DNA from: JAXMBX01 sp046349635
GTDB taxonomy: Bacteria > Planctomycetota > Planctomycetia > Planctomycetales > Planctomycetaceae
Direction of reading: 5' to 3'
NCBI GenBank assembly: GCA_046349635.1
Contig: JAXMBX010000012.1
Coordinates: 1-64,000 of the forward strand
DNA: 64,000 nt
A program made the translations under genes and the position numbers. The notes under the pieces are model-generated. The model saw only the letters and a program-made list of their open reading frames with translations, ran no database searches and had not been told where the DNA came from. Below, piece after piece: positions 16,874 through 26,165 of this stretch (positions within the stretch are counted from its first letter, which is position 1; every line of letters starts with the position of its first letter).

Positions 16874-17173
16874 CTAAAACACGTCGAGAATGAACGCGTG
16901 CCCCTTGTGGTACGGACGCGGCGAAGGATATTCGTTGTGCCACGCCTGGTTGTAAACCGGAATCTGGCGATTCTGCGGATACCGGTAGTACATGTTGTCG
17001 TAACTCTGGAGCGGCTGGAAGTTTTCGGGATAGTAAACGTATGGGTAGTAGTAGAAGCGGTTCCAGTCGTTGGGCTGTCCCTTGCCTCCCTGAGCATTGG
17101 CGGATGTCCCAAACCACCCGGTCGCGATCACGACCAAGAGTGCGATACCCCATCCCACGGTTTTGCGAGACAT
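16874..17173 (-). CDS. Small secreted Tyr-rich protein, conserved in planctomycetes
   Basis: 99 aa. A signal peptide (TVGWGIALLVVIATGWFGTSANA) is followed by a mature chain of ~70 residues with 11-12 tyrosines: DWNRFYYYPYVYYPENF, YDNMYYRYP, IPVYNQAWHNEYPSPRPYHKG, ending HAFILDVF. Similar short proteins with a terminal FILDVF are, from memory, widespread in planctomycetes and sometimes carry a meaningless calmodulin-binding label. A strong AAGGAG lies 8 nt before the ATG and a good terminator follows, so it is a monocistronic and probably highly expressed gene. A cell-envelope structural role is only a guess. Confidence 0.85.
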   Translation of the reverse strand: MSRKTVGWGIALLVVIATGWFGTSANAQGGKGQPNDWNRFYYYPYVYYPENFQPLQSYDNMYYRYPQNRQIPVYNQAWHNEYPSPRPYHKGHAFILDVF

Positions 17174-17379
17174 GTCCTTACTCCTTTAATCCCAATACGT
17201 TCTGTGATGGGTGTGGTTGTGTTTTGCCGGTTCGCGGGGAATGAAAGAGCCTCCGCGGACTGGATGTTAGATCGGCTGGCGATTCCGCGTTACAACAGGA
17301 ATAATCGCCACAGCCGTTACGAGCCGTAATCTCAAGCCGGAATAGATTCCCAAGTCCCCCCAGAATCAGGTTTTTCCCC

Positions 17380-18546
17380 GTGAAACCCCGCCGTTCAGTC
17401 TCCCGTGTCCTGGTCCTGTTCCTCATTGCGGGGGGGCTTTTCTCCTCACTCCGGGGTGAGGATCCGGATGCTGAAAAACGGCTGAGAGAGCATGTTTCTT
17501 TCCTGGCGAGCCCGGATTTGAGAGGGCGGGGGATGCTGGCGGACCGCCGGAAAGCGGCCGATTACCTGGAACAGGAATACCGGAAACTGGGACTACAGCC
17601 CCTGTTTCCAGGGAGCTATCAGCAGGAGATTCCACTCCCCGCCAAAGCGGGAGAACCGACCATGAACATGGGGGTGAATGTCGGAGCACTCTTGCCAGGG
17701 GGCGATCCGAAACTGAAAGACGAGTGGATCATTCTGAGCGCTCACTACGACCATCTCACTCCCGGCTCCAGCAATTATTATCCCGGGGCGGATGACAATG
17801 CTTCCGGGGTGGCGATGGTACTGGAGGTGGCGCGCGCTCTCAAACTCTCTGGCAAGGGCTTCAAACGCAGCATTGCCTTCGTGAATTTTGACCTGGAGGA
17901 ATCCCTGCTGTGGGGTTCACGTTGGTTTGTGGCCCATCCGCCACTGCCACTGGAGGAACTCAAGCTGTTCATGACGGCGGACTTGCTCGGTCGCAATGTG
18001 GGGGATCTGCCGTTGCGGATGCTGTTCGTGATGGGGAGTGAACACGGAACGGGTTTGGAGCAATACCTGCCTGCCGTCGCTGAGGGTTCCCAACTGCAAA
18101 TCGGCAGACTGGGAATCGACATCGTAGGAACGCGGAGTGACTACGGAACATTTCGGGACAAGGAGATTCCGTTCCTGTTTTTCTCAACAGGACAACACCC
18201 CGATTACCATACGCCGCGCGACCGACCCGAGCGGCTGCTCTATGACAAGCTGAAAGAAATTTGCCTCTTTATTGAAGGGGTTGTCCGGAGGGCCGCGGAT
18301 GACGCCGAAACTCCCCACTGGATTGCCAAGCCGGCCCCCTCCCGGGAAGAACTCAAGACGATTCAACAGATCACTGCGGTCTTGCTGGACCCCAAGACCG
18401 AAAAGAAGCTGACCGATCGACAAAGACTCTTCGTAGCCCAGTTCGACGCGCAATTGAGAGAATTGTTGAAGCGGGAAAGTTACACCAAAGAGGAACACGC
18501 CAAAGTGGTCCGCTCGACGCAATGGTTGATGGTCATGCTGTTTTGA
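17380..18546 (+). CDS. Exported M28-family zinc peptidase
   Basis: 388 aa from a GTG start. It has a signal peptide (VLVLFLIAGGLFSSLRG). The catalytic domain carries the M28 ligands: His in SAHYDHL, bridging Asp in PGADDNASGVAM, catalytic Glu pair in NFDLEESLLWGS, a later Asp (FMTADLLGRN), and His in QHPDYHTPRDR. Such enzymes are di-zinc aminopeptidases, here likely periplasmic. The early part has LASPDLRGRGMLADRRKAADYLEQEY, typical of the family, but the protease-associated domain is missing. A C-terminal ~80-residue helical tail follows the catalytic domain. Confidence 0.9.
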   Translation: MKPRRSVSRVLVLFLIAGGLFSSLRGEDPDAEKRLREHVSFLASPDLRGRGMLADRRKAADYLEQEYRKLGLQPLFPGSYQQEIPLPAKAGEPTMNMGVNVGALLPGGDPKLKDEWIILSAHYDHLTPGSSNYYPGADDNASGVAMVLEVARALKLSGKGFKRSIAFVNFDLEESLLWGSRWFVAHPPLPLEELKLFMTADLLGRNVGDLPLRMLFVMGSEHGTGLEQYLPAVAEGSQLQIGRLGIDIVGTRSDYGTFRDKEIPFLFFSTGQHPDYHTPRDRPERLLYDKLKEICLFIEGVVRRAADDAETPHWIAKPAPSREELKTIQQITAVLLDPKTEKKLTDRQRLFVAQFDAQLRELLKRESYTKEEHAKVVRSTQWLMVMLF

Positions 18547-18663
18547 ATTCCGTTTGAAGGATTGAGGACATGAATTGGATTGTGTTGCCGCGAGACAGCG
18601 GGGATACTGAAGCCCTTCCCTCTCGTACTCAATCCCTAGGCGCACTACCTTTCGCGAGTCGAA

Positions 18664-19668
18664 ATGCAAAATCCGGGGTCACCATCGAATGAACAGCGCG
18701 TGGCCGATTATTGGTCGCAGTCGCAGCACGACTACACGGACGTCGAAAAGAATTTTTATTGCTTTCCCCCGATGAGATCGCGGCATTGCCGGTTGATCTT
18801 CGGCGAAGCGGACGCCAGCCGGCCGGACTGGTGTGAATACTGGACGGTCGAGAAGATTCTGAAGCCTTATCTGCCGTTTCAAAAGTGTCTGAGCATCTGC
18901 TGCGGGTTCGGAGAGATCGAACGCCGGCTGGCACGAATGAAAGTGGCCGCGCGGATCGTGGGGACGGATATCGCCCCTGGAGCCGTCGCAGAAGCGGAAA
19001 AACGAGGATTGGCGGAGGGGTTCACGAATCTGGAGTATTTCGTCGCGGACTTGAATCAGACATCCCTGCCGCTGGAGGAGTATGACCTGATCTGGGCCAA
19101 TGGAGCGCTGCACCATATCGAACACCTGGAGCGGGTCATTCCGATGCTCTGGGGAGCCCTGAAGCCGGGGGGAATTCTGATCTCCAATGAGTATGTCGGG
19201 CCGAATTACTACCAGGCGGGGCCCCGTCAGCAGGAGATTATCAATGCGGTACGGCACCTCATTCCCGATGATTTGAGGTCGGTCAAAGCATCGTCAGAAA
19301 CGCCTCCGTGGACGAATCGCACCCTGCAGCGGTTGGGAATTCTGCCGGAAGCAGAAGCGGACACCATGGTCTACGGAAAAATCTGGGAGATGCGGACGAA
19401 AGAGGAATGGATCAATTCGGATCCCTCAGAAGGGGTGAATGCGAGTCAGATCATTCCCGTCCTGCGGCGTACGTTTGCAGAGATGGATGTACGCCATTTC
19501 AACGGTTCAATTCTGATGCATGCACTGGATCATCAGTTTTACAACACGTTCGACAATTCCAATCCGCGACATCAAAAGCTGCTGGAGATGTTAGTCCAGA
19601 TTGAGGCGTCCCTGATCGCGGCGGGAGAATTGCAATCGGACAACGCGCATCTGATTTGCCGCAAATAA
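18664..19668 (+). CDS. SAM-dependent class I methyltransferase
   Basis: 334 aa. The Rossmann core starts at about residue 75, with motif I CLSICCGFGEIERRLA (a variant of the E/DxGxGxG loop, with Cys before Gly), the acidic loop IVGTDIAPGAV, YFVADLNQTSLP and the post-core YDLIWANGALHHIEHLE. LKPGGILISNEYVGP follows. The ~70-residue N-terminal part contains a Trp/Tyr-rich segment that may set substrate specificity. Substrate unknown; the overall pattern resembles methyltransferases acting on small molecules or glycans. Monocistronic. Confidence 0.85.
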   Translation: MQNPGSPSNEQRVADYWSQSQHDYTDVEKNFYCFPPMRSRHCRLIFGEADASRPDWCEYWTVEKILKPYLPFQKCLSICCGFGEIERRLARMKVAARIVGTDIAPGAVAEAEKRGLAEGFTNLEYFVADLNQTSLPLEEYDLIWANGALHHIEHLERVIPMLWGALKPGGILISNEYVGPNYYQAGPRQQEIINAVRHLIPDDLRSVKASSETPPWTNRTLQRLGILPEAEADTMVYGKIWEMRTKEEWINSDPSEGVNASQIIPVLRRTFAEMDVRHFNGSILMHALDHQFYNTFDNSNPRHQKLLEMLVQIEASLIAAGELQSDNAHLICRK

Positions 19669-19685
19669 GTGCTGAAAACCAGCAC
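19669..19685 (+). terminator. Possible short hairpin after the methyltransferase gene
   Basis: GTGCTG-AAAAC-CAGCAC forms a perfect 6-bp stem right at the stop codon. No T-run follows directly, so termination here is weakly supported. Confidence 0.25.
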
Positions 19686-19908
19686 GGTGCGCATGGCTTT
19701 TTGCAAAGGTCTGTTTGGGTGACCTGCGGCGGATTGCTGAAGTGCAGGCGGAGGTTGAGGCATCGCCGCAGCCCGATGAAGGACGTGTCGCTTCGATCGC
19801 CGCCAGATTCAGAGTTGAATCGACGGAAAGTCAACGGTTCGTTCACGGCCACGAGCTCGCGCAACGAGAGCGCCCAGAATAAAACTTCAGCGACTGACAG
19901 CCCGAAAC

Positions 19909-21369
19909 TCAGGCCGTGGCGTTGATGTCGAAGCCCTTGCGATAATTGCGAGTCAGCATGGCGTTGGCATCAGCGTCGCCGGCGAACTTTTCCGCGGTCG
20001 GGTCGAGCGTCAACTTGCGCCCCAACTGGACCTTTGTATTGGCGAGATCCAGGTGCACGTCATCCTTCAGATGGTGTTCCATCCGGGAGAAGGTTTCCCG
20101 CAGGTCGCCATCAGTCCCCAGTTGGCCGCTGACTTCTGAGAAGGCCACAGGCTTTCCGAGGCGATAGGAAATATTCGCCAGGTGGCACAGGGCGCTGGAG
20201 TAGTGCCCCTCCATGATGTCGGCGTGCAGTTCTTCCCGTTTGCGGCTTCTGACCGCGCTCACGAAGTTGCCGAAGTGGTCGCCGTTGTGAGCTCCCTGAA
20301 GGGTATCGAAACGGGGAAGCGGAGCCTCTTTATCAGAATCTTTGGGGAAATACTTATCCAGGTAGATGGTCCCGGCTTCCAGGTGGAAGATGTTCCCGAC
20401 CCCTTGCCCGTGGAAATTGTCCGTCGGACGTCCTCGGACTTCGAAGATCAGCTTGGTGTCACCGAAGTCCATGATGGAAATCTGGGTGTTCGCAGTCTGC
20501 CCCTGATCCTCATAGCCGAAGCGGCCTCCCAGGCTGAGGACACTCGTGGGGAGAGTTGCGTTGGGGATCGCCCAGCGGGCAATGTCCATCTGGTGGACCC
20601 CCTGGTTGCCGATGTCACCGTTTCCGGTTTCCCAGAACCAGTGCCAGTTGTAGTGGACGAGGTTTCCGTGATAGGCCTGTTCGGCAGCCGGGCCGAGCCA
20701 GAGATTGAAGTCAACTTCGGGGGGAGGGGCTTGACGTTCCTTGAAGCCGATGCTTTCCCGCTGCTTGTAGCAGAGACCGCGTGACACGAGCAGTTTTCCG
20801 AGTTGTCCGGACTTGATCACCTGCATGACGTTGGCCAGCCTGGCGGAACTGCGGTTCTGTGTGCCGTGTTGCACGATCCGATTGTTTTTGCGAGCCGCTT
20901 CCAGCGCGACACGCCCCTCGTGAAGGTTGTGGCTGCAAGGCTTTTCGACGTAGACGTCCTTGCCGGCGTTGCAGGCCCAGACGGTCATCAACGCGTGCCA
21001 GTGGTTGGGAGTGGCGATGGAAACCGCATCAACATTCTTATCGTCCAGGGCGCGGCGAATATCCTGCACGCACTTGGGGGCAACTCCGGTGGCATCCTCG
21101 ACGGCGTCGCTCTGAGATTTATACGTGCGGGTATCCGGGTCCACGAGATAGACGATCTGGGCATCGGGATTTTTGTTATAGGATCCGACGTGTGATTTTC
21201 CCCGACCGTGAATGCCCGCGACGGCGATCCGGACCTTTTCGTTGGCTCCCAGGATTCGTCCCGTCGATTTCGTGCCGCCGATCGCGAAGGTGGTCCCCGC
21301 GGCGAGCCAGGCGGATTGCTTCAGAAACCGACGCCGAGAAATATTCTGCCGAGAGGGTTTGTTAGTCAT
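19909..21369 (-). CDS. Gfo/Idh/MocA-family oxidoreductase with Tat signal
   Basis: 486 aa. It starts with a twin-arginine signal (ISRRRFLKQSAWLAAG), so it is exported folded, consistent with the two TatA-like genes at the right end of the window. The NAD(P)-binding domain shows VRIAVAGIHGRGKSH, VDPDTRTYKSQ and VSIATPNHWHALMTVWACNAGKDVYVEKPCSHN, including the EKP lysine of the family. The C-terminal domain has WLGPAAEQAYHGNLVHYNWHWFWETGNGDIGNQGVHQMDI. The substrate is probably a sugar or polyol. Planctomycete genomes hold many such exported paralogues. Confidence 0.92.
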   Translation of the reverse strand: MTNKPSRQNISRRRFLKQSAWLAAGTTFAIGGTKSTGRILGANEKVRIAVAGIHGRGKSHVGSYNKNPDAQIVYLVDPDTRTYKSQSDAVEDATGVAPKCVQDIRRALDDKNVDAVSIATPNHWHALMTVWACNAGKDVYVEKPCSHNLHEGRVALEAARKNNRIVQHGTQNRSSARLANVMQVIKSGQLGKLLVSRGLCYKQRESIGFKERQAPPPEVDFNLWLGPAAEQAYHGNLVHYNWHWFWETGNGDIGNQGVHQMDIARWAIPNATLPTSVLSLGGRFGYEDQGQTANTQISIMDFGDTKLIFEVRGRPTDNFHGQGVGNIFHLEAGTIYLDKYFPKDSDKEAPLPRFDTLQGAHNGDHFGNFVSAVRSRKREELHADIMEGHYSSALCHLANISYRLGKPVAFSEVSGQLGTDGDLRETFSRMEHHLKDDVHLDLANTKVQLGRKLTLDPTAEKFAGDADANAMLTRNYRKGFDINATA

Positions 21370-21455
21370 CGGAAGGCCTTGGGAGGTAGGGTTGAAAAAG
21401 TGCGGGGAATGAGCCTTTTATCGTCCCTTCCGAGCCGCGATTTGGCAAGAGATTT

Positions 21456-22211
21456 TCACTGGCCGGAATCGGATTCGGTGGCTTCTTCCTCGGTGACGTC
21501 CGCGATCGGAAGCGGTTCCTTGACGAATTTGTACCCCACGCCGCGCATCGAGAGAAAATGCCGGGGGTGCGTCGGATCGACCTCGAAGTACCGTCGCAAG
21601 CGGACAATGAAATTGTCGACCGTGCGGGTGCTCGGTGAGGAATCCAGCCCCCACACCCGGTCCAGAAGTTGATTGCGGGTCAGGACGATCCCTTCATGGG
21701 TCACGAAGCATTTTAAAAGTTCGAGTTCGAGAGGAGTGAGGATTTTCTCCTGCCCCCGGATATTGACTTCATGCTTCGTGAAGTTGACCTTGATCCCTTC
21801 AAATTCGTAGGTGTCCTGCTGGTCGACGCGACGTGCTCGTCCCTGCCGGGCGAGGAGATTGCGGACACGGCTGAGGAGTTCCGAAAGTTCGAACGGCTTC
21901 ATCAGGTATTGATCCGCTCCCAGATCGAAACCTCGTGTCCTGTCCTCGGAAAGTGTCCGGGCACTGAGGATTAATACGGGGATCTGAATGTCGGATTTGC
22001 GCAGCCATTCAAGGAGCGCATAACCGCTCATTCCGGGGAGCATCAGGTCGAGGATCACGAGATCGAACGCGTCCCTGTTTTCGTTGAACAGCAACATGGC
22101 TGCGGGGCCATCCCCGACCAGGGTGACATCGTATCCTTCGGCGCGGCAGTTGAACTGCAGGCCGATCCCGATGTGCTTTTCGTCCTCAACGATCAGAATC
22201 CTGGGGTTCAT
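21456..22211 (-). CDS. OmpR/PhoB-type response regulator
   Basis: 251 aa. The receiver domain has the acidic pair in ILIVEDE, the phospho-acceptor Asp in LVILDLMLPGMSG, the switch Ser in VLILSAR and Lys in YLMKPFEL. The C-terminal winged helix (about 130-230) includes LTPLELELLKCFVTHEG, LLDRVWGLDS, RTVDNFIVRLRRYFE and the closing hairpin RGVGYKFV. It is a DNA-binding transcription regulator paired with the histidine kinase upstream, whose stop it overlaps by 4 nt. Target genes are unknown. Confidence 0.94.
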   Translation of the reverse strand: MNPRILIVEDEKHIGIGLQFNCRAEGYDVTLVGDGPAAMLLFNENRDAFDLVILDLMLPGMSGYALLEWLRKSDIQIPVLILSARTLSEDRTRGFDLGADQYLMKPFELSELLSRVRNLLARQGRARRVDQQDTYEFEGIKVNFTKHEVNIRGQEKILTPLELELLKCFVTHEGIVLTRNQLLDRVWGLDSSPSTRTVDNFIVRLRRYFEVDPTHPRHFLSMRGVGYKFVKEPLPIADVTEEEATESDSGQ

Positions 22212-23143
22212 GGCCGGGGTTGTGCCTCCGCCGGATCAACGACTGCCGGAGTGGAGTTGAGCGAGCCGGGAAGCTCGACTTCAAACGTCGCTCCCTTGAG
22301 GATGCCGCGGCCGTGTACGTGGATCCGTCCTTTCAATTTCTTGACGAGAGATTTGACCAGATAGAGTCCCAGGCCGGTCCCTGTTGTGGTCCGCTCCAGT
22401 TCCAGTCCTCCCCGCTCAAAACGCTGGAAGATCTTGCGACGGAGTTCGAAGCCCACCCCCTGCCCGTTGTCGGCGATCCGAACGAGGACGGTCCCCGGGC
22501 TACGAAATTCGGCCACGACTTCGATTTTCGCGGGCGTTCCGGCGTACTTGGCGGCATTGTCCAGCAGGTTGCTGAAAATCATCTCCAGGTCGCGCAGATT
22601 TCCGATGCAGACCAGATCTGAAGAGGAGAGCTTGATCTGTTCCGGCTCGAGCTGATAGCGACGCTGGATTGCCCCGATGATCGATTGCAGCAAGGGAGTC
22701 AGAGGGACATCTTCCACCGGTTCATCTCGCTGGCCGTGATCGAGCTTGGCTGTGGCGAGCAGATGGTCGATCAGGGAATCCAGTCGCTCGATGTCTGCCA
22801 TCATGAAGTGATGAAACTCGCGACGCTGCTCCTCCCCCACGTCGCGCAGTTCCATCGTCTGCAGGTAAAGTTTGATCGAGGCGATGGGAGACTTGAGCTC
22901 GTGCGAGACGCTGTCGATAAAATTTGCCTGCCGCCGCGTCAGCCGGATCTCTTTCAGGGTAAGGATGAAATACAGAATGACGCCGATGAGAATCAGTACG
23001 AAGAAGACCGTTCCGATCGTGAGCAATCCCCACTGCCCATGCATCGCCTGTCCGACGATCCAGAAGACCGACAGGGCGATGATCAGAACCAGGAGGACCA
23101 CTCCCAGGAGAATGGGCCATTTCAGGGAAGAGCGACGAATCAT
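22208..23143 (-). CDS. Membrane histidine kinase without a recognisable sensor domain
   Basis: 311 aa. Two transmembrane segments (about 10-31 and 38-60) are joined by a loop of only ~8 residues, so there is almost no periplasmic sensor and no HAMP domain is evident. The DHp helix follows with FIDSVSHELKSPIAS (phospho-His), then the ATPase domain with NLLDNAAKYAG (N box), IADNGQGVG (G1), FQRFERGG (F box) and GTGLGLYLVK (G2). It should sense membrane state or a partner protein, and it phosphorylates the regulator encoded just downstream. It is the first gene of a two-gene operon. Confidence 0.93.
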   Translation of the reverse strand: MIRRSSLKWPILLGVVLLVLIIALSVFWIVGQAMHGQWGLLTIGTVFFVLILIGVILYFILTLKEIRLTRRQANFIDSVSHELKSPIASIKLYLQTMELRDVGEEQRREFHHFMMADIERLDSLIDHLLATAKLDHGQRDEPVEDVPLTPLLQSIIGAIQRRYQLEPEQIKLSSSDLVCIGNLRDLEMIFSNLLDNAAKYAGTPAKIEVVAEFRSPGTVLVRIADNGQGVGFELRRKIFQRFERGGLELERTTTGTGLGLYLVKSLVKKLKGRIHVHGRGILKGATFEVELPGSLNSTPAVVDPAEAQPRP

Positions 23144-23259
23144 TCCGTACTATTTCGGCGGGTTGAAACCGAGTATTAAACCGTCCGTAAAGCTATACTC
23201 ATGGTACACCAAACAGGGTTGCATTCAAATTGCCGGAATCACCGGGTTGTACGTTAACG

Positions 23260-24471
23260 ATGCCTTTCCGCTTCTTACAGAAATCGCATGGCCGTCGTCT
23301 TGCCTGGTTCCATTCTGGTTTCCCGGGAGTCCTGTTTGCGCTCTTGGGCGCGGCGGCAGTTCCGGCGGAATCCGTCGCTGGCGAGCCATTGCCATATGCC
23401 TCCCGGCCGATCGATTACTTCTCGAAAGAGATCGATCATCCCGTTTCCCGGATCGTGAATGCGGACGGCACCCCCACTGCGCCGCTCAGTGCGCGCGGAA
23501 AGTCGGGCTATTTAGTCGACCTGCTCTCATCGCTGAAGATTCCACCCGAGTCGCAGTTACTCGTCTATTCAAAGACTTCGGTGAATGTAAAGCTGGTCTC
23601 CCCGCGCAAACCTCGGGCGATTTATTTCAATGACGACACTTATGTCGCCTGGATTCCTGAGTCGTCGAGCGTGGAAATTACGGCGATAGATCCGCGTAAG
23701 GGGGCGGTCTTTCTGACATTGAATCAGGCCCCCGCTCCCGCTCAATTTCAGAGGCAGGAGAGTTGTCTGGCGTGTCATGTGGGAAAAGGAACGCAGGGAA
23801 TTCCCGGTTTGTTGATGAAATCGGTGACGGCAGACACGTCGGGCAATCCAGTAACTTCGATCCGTGACGTGGATCGCATGACGCCGTGGAAAGATCTGGC
23901 TGGAGGATGGTATCTCTCCGGAGTGCCACGGGGTTTTGATCATGCGGGAATCATGCTGGATGCAACCAGGAACGATGTCCTGGAACAGGACTACTATCCT
24001 CTACGTGGGAGTGACGTGGTTGCGTTTGCGGTCTTGAAGCATCAACTGGAGGTACAAAACCTCCTGATCCGTTTGCGGTATGAGCACGTCCTGGGGAAAC
24101 CCATGGACTCAATGCAACCGCTGTTAAAGTCTCTGTTCTTCCAGGCAGACCCGGGGCTGCCGGCCCCGTTGTCTTCCTCTCCATTTGCGAAGAAGTTCTC
24201 CGAACGGGGGATGAAGGCCCGAACAGGAGGATCATTGCGGACTTTGAATCTGGAAACCCGGCTCTTCGAACACCGCTTGAGTTATCTGATTGACAGCCGA
24301 ATCGTGAAGGCCTATCCCCCCGAGCTGCGCCGAATACTCTATGGTCGCGTGGCGGCGGGAGTGACGGATAAAGCACCGGAGATTGCCGGGCATCTCTCAC
24401 CGGAAGAACGACAAAAGATCGAACAAATCCTGCGCGAGACTCAACCGGAGATTTTTGCAGCCACGCCTTAA
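23260..24471 (+). CDS. Exported mono-haem (CXXCH) protein of unknown function
   Basis: 403 aa from ATG 23260. The N-terminus is basic then hydrophobic (WFHSGFPGVLFALLGAAAVPA), a likely signal peptide or anchor. One haem-c motif, CLACH, occurs at about residue 170 in QESCLACHVGKGTQGIPG; no second is present. Around it are blocks GKSGYLVDLLSSLKIPPESQLLVYSKTS and YFNDDTYVAWIPESSSVEI that I associate with a planctomycete family annotated only as a cytochrome-c-domain protein. The C-terminal ~150 residues are helical. It lies divergent from the two-component operon and may be a redox protein in the periplasm. No partner oxidase is nearby. Confidence 0.75.
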   Translation: MPFRFLQKSHGRRLAWFHSGFPGVLFALLGAAAVPAESVAGEPLPYASRPIDYFSKEIDHPVSRIVNADGTPTAPLSARGKSGYLVDLLSSLKIPPESQLLVYSKTSVNVKLVSPRKPRAIYFNDDTYVAWIPESSSVEITAIDPRKGAVFLTLNQAPAPAQFQRQESCLACHVGKGTQGIPGLLMKSVTADTSGNPVTSIRDVDRMTPWKDLAGGWYLSGVPRGFDHAGIMLDATRNDVLEQDYYPLRGSDVVAFAVLKHQLEVQNLLIRLRYEHVLGKPMDSMQPLLKSLFFQADPGLPAPLSSSPFAKKFSERGMKARTGGSLRTLNLETRLFEHRLSYLIDSRIVKAYPPELRRILYGRVAAGVTDKAPEIAGHLSPEERQKIEQILRETQPEIFAATP

Positions 24472-24475
24472 TGGT

Positions 24476-25567
24476 TCAGGCAGTGGCTCCCAGAACGTTC
24501 TGGTCACGGTTGACGAGGGATTCAAACGCCTGCCAGACTTTTTCGGAGGACAGATCCTCCATGCAGCACATGAACTCCTGGCCGTGGTTGGGACATTTCT
24601 TGAAGTAGCTGGCCGCGCAGGGAACATCGGTTGCAACCAGGGCATGGTGCGCTCCCGGAGGTCCGGAGCGTACGGGACTGGTGCAGGTAAAGACCCCGAT
24701 GACCTGCTTGCCGAGTCCAGCCGCGAGGTGCATGGGGCCGGAGTCATTGGTCAGCATCCAGCGAATTTCGTGGGTCAGCGCACAAAGCTGCTTGATCGTT
24801 GTTCCGCCGGCGAGATTGAGGACCTGGGCTCCGGGATGCAGGCGATGAATGATTTTCTCCAGTTCTTCGCAGCGTTTCCGTTCTCCGGATCCGCCGAGAA
24901 GCAGGACGGAACATTCCCATTGACGGACGGCCCGGGTGCAGACGACGGCGAAGCTCTCCACCGGCCACAATTTCGTGACCCAGCGCGCGCCGGGGTGGAC
25001 CGCGAGGATCGGCCTTTTCAACTCGGCGAGTTGTTCACGGGCCCATTGCCGGTCCTCGTCCGGAATGTTGATGATCGTTTCAGGAGTTAAGTCACCGAGG
25101 CCGAGCGCTTCCGCGACGCGCCAATTCCGCGCGAATGCCGGGACGGATTTATCGGTGTCGGGCAAAGTGATGTTGCAAGCGAGGTGCGCCCCTTCGCGCG
25201 CGGTTTCCAGCCCCACGCGCAGCGGGGCCGCGGTGGTCATGGTCATGAAGCCGCTGCGCAGGAGGCCCTGCAGGTCGAACACCAGGTCAAAGTTTCCCTT
25301 GCGCAGCTTGCGCAACAGGGATCGCCAGTCTTTCAGGTTTCCCCGCCGCTCGAAGGGGATCAATTCGTCCAGGTCCGGATGTCCTTCCAGAATCCCCGTC
25401 AACTCACGATTGATGACCCATGTGATCTTGGCATTCGGGAATCGCCGGCGAAGAACGGGGAGCAACGTAAGACATTGCACCACATCCCCAAAGGCGCTCG
25501 GTTTGATGACGCAGATGTTTTCTGCGGTGCAGGTTTGCAGGTCGTCCGCCGTGACTTTTTTTGCCAT
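24476..25567 (-). CDS. Glycosyltransferase family 9 (ADP-heptose:LPS heptosyltransferase-like)
   Basis: 363 aa. GT9 hallmarks: ICVIKPSAFGDVVQCLTLLPVLRRRFP at the N-terminus, ILAVHPGARWVTKLWPVESFA in the middle (donor-site region), VLLLGGSGERKRCEEL, and LTNDSGPMHLAAGLGKQVIGVFTCTSP. It should transfer a heptose or similar sugar to lipid A-core on the cytoplasmic face. Its presence, together with the WaaP-like gene at the left edge, supports an outer membrane with LPS. A C-terminal cysteine cluster (CAASYFKKCPNHGQEFMCC) is also seen in other family members. It ends 4 nt from the convergent mono-haem gene. Confidence 0.9.
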   Translation of the reverse strand: MAKKVTADDLQTCTAENICVIKPSAFGDVVQCLTLLPVLRRRFPNAKITWVINRELTGILEGHPDLDELIPFERRGNLKDWRSLLRKLRKGNFDLVFDLQGLLRSGFMTMTTAAPLRVGLETAREGAHLACNITLPDTDKSVPAFARNWRVAEALGLGDLTPETIINIPDEDRQWAREQLAELKRPILAVHPGARWVTKLWPVESFAVVCTRAVRQWECSVLLLGGSGERKRCEELEKIIHRLHPGAQVLNLAGGTTIKQLCALTHEIRWMLTNDSGPMHLAAGLGKQVIGVFTCTSPVRSGPPGAHHALVATDVPCAASYFKKCPNHGQEFMCCMEDLSSEKVWQAFESLVNRDQNVLGATA

Positions 25568-25664
25568 GTTCCTTCATCAACTCCGTGCTGAAGAGAACCG
25601 GCCTGCCGTTGGTAGAGGCCGGAATTCGGCCCATATCATAGCCGGAGTGGGTTTGTCGGAACAA

Positions 25665-26165
25665 CTACCACTGGGGAGCCATTCCAAACAGCCGGCGGAG
25701 CAAACCAATCTGTCCGGCATGAAGCATTTCATGCCGACCTGTCCACATCAGGCATTCTCCCCGGGTCTTGGCCAGTGGATGCTCGCCATAAGGGGGAAGA
25801 TCCCAATCCGCATCAGGAAAATTGGGGACTTCCCGCAGGACGTGCTGATGAACACGGTCATAGACCTGCCGGATCTCGGAAGGGCTGGGATAAAGGGAAG
25901 AGTCAACCTGGGGGATTGAGTCCTTGCCGAAGAGCGTGATGTATTCGGGAGGGACAATGGCTTCGTCACCCGGTTGCGGCCCGCGGGTTCGCAGCAGCGC
26001 CAGCCGAAACTGGGCCATTGTAATATGGCCGACCTGCCAGCCGATGTGGGTCGCGCAACCTGGAGGCATGACGTACCAGTCCGCCTCGGGGATGGAATCG
26101 ATCAGGCGGCGGGAATAATCGCGGCAGAAGATAATGTGCTGGAGGGCGAGGTCCACTCGGCTCAT
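25665..26165 (-). CDS. DinB/YfiT-like four-helix-bundle protein
   Basis: 166 aa. The DinB fold is suggested by its length, by histidines in HIGWQVGHITMAQFRL and by the C-terminal HEMLHAGQIGLLRR, which together give the three-histidine metal site expected in the family. DinB-like proteins are often thiol-dependent transferases or metal-dependent hydrolases; which is the case here cannot be told. No signal peptide. It is a single gene ~100 nt upstream of the GT9 gene on the same strand. Confidence 0.85.
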   Translation of the reverse strand: MSRVDLALQHIIFCRDYSRRLIDSIPEADWYVMPPGCATHIGWQVGHITMAQFRLALLRTRGPQPGDEAIVPPEYITLFGKDSIPQVDSSLYPSPSEIRQVYDRVHQHVLREVPNFPDADWDLPPYGEHPLAKTRGECLMWTGRHEMLHAGQIGLLRRLFGMAPQW

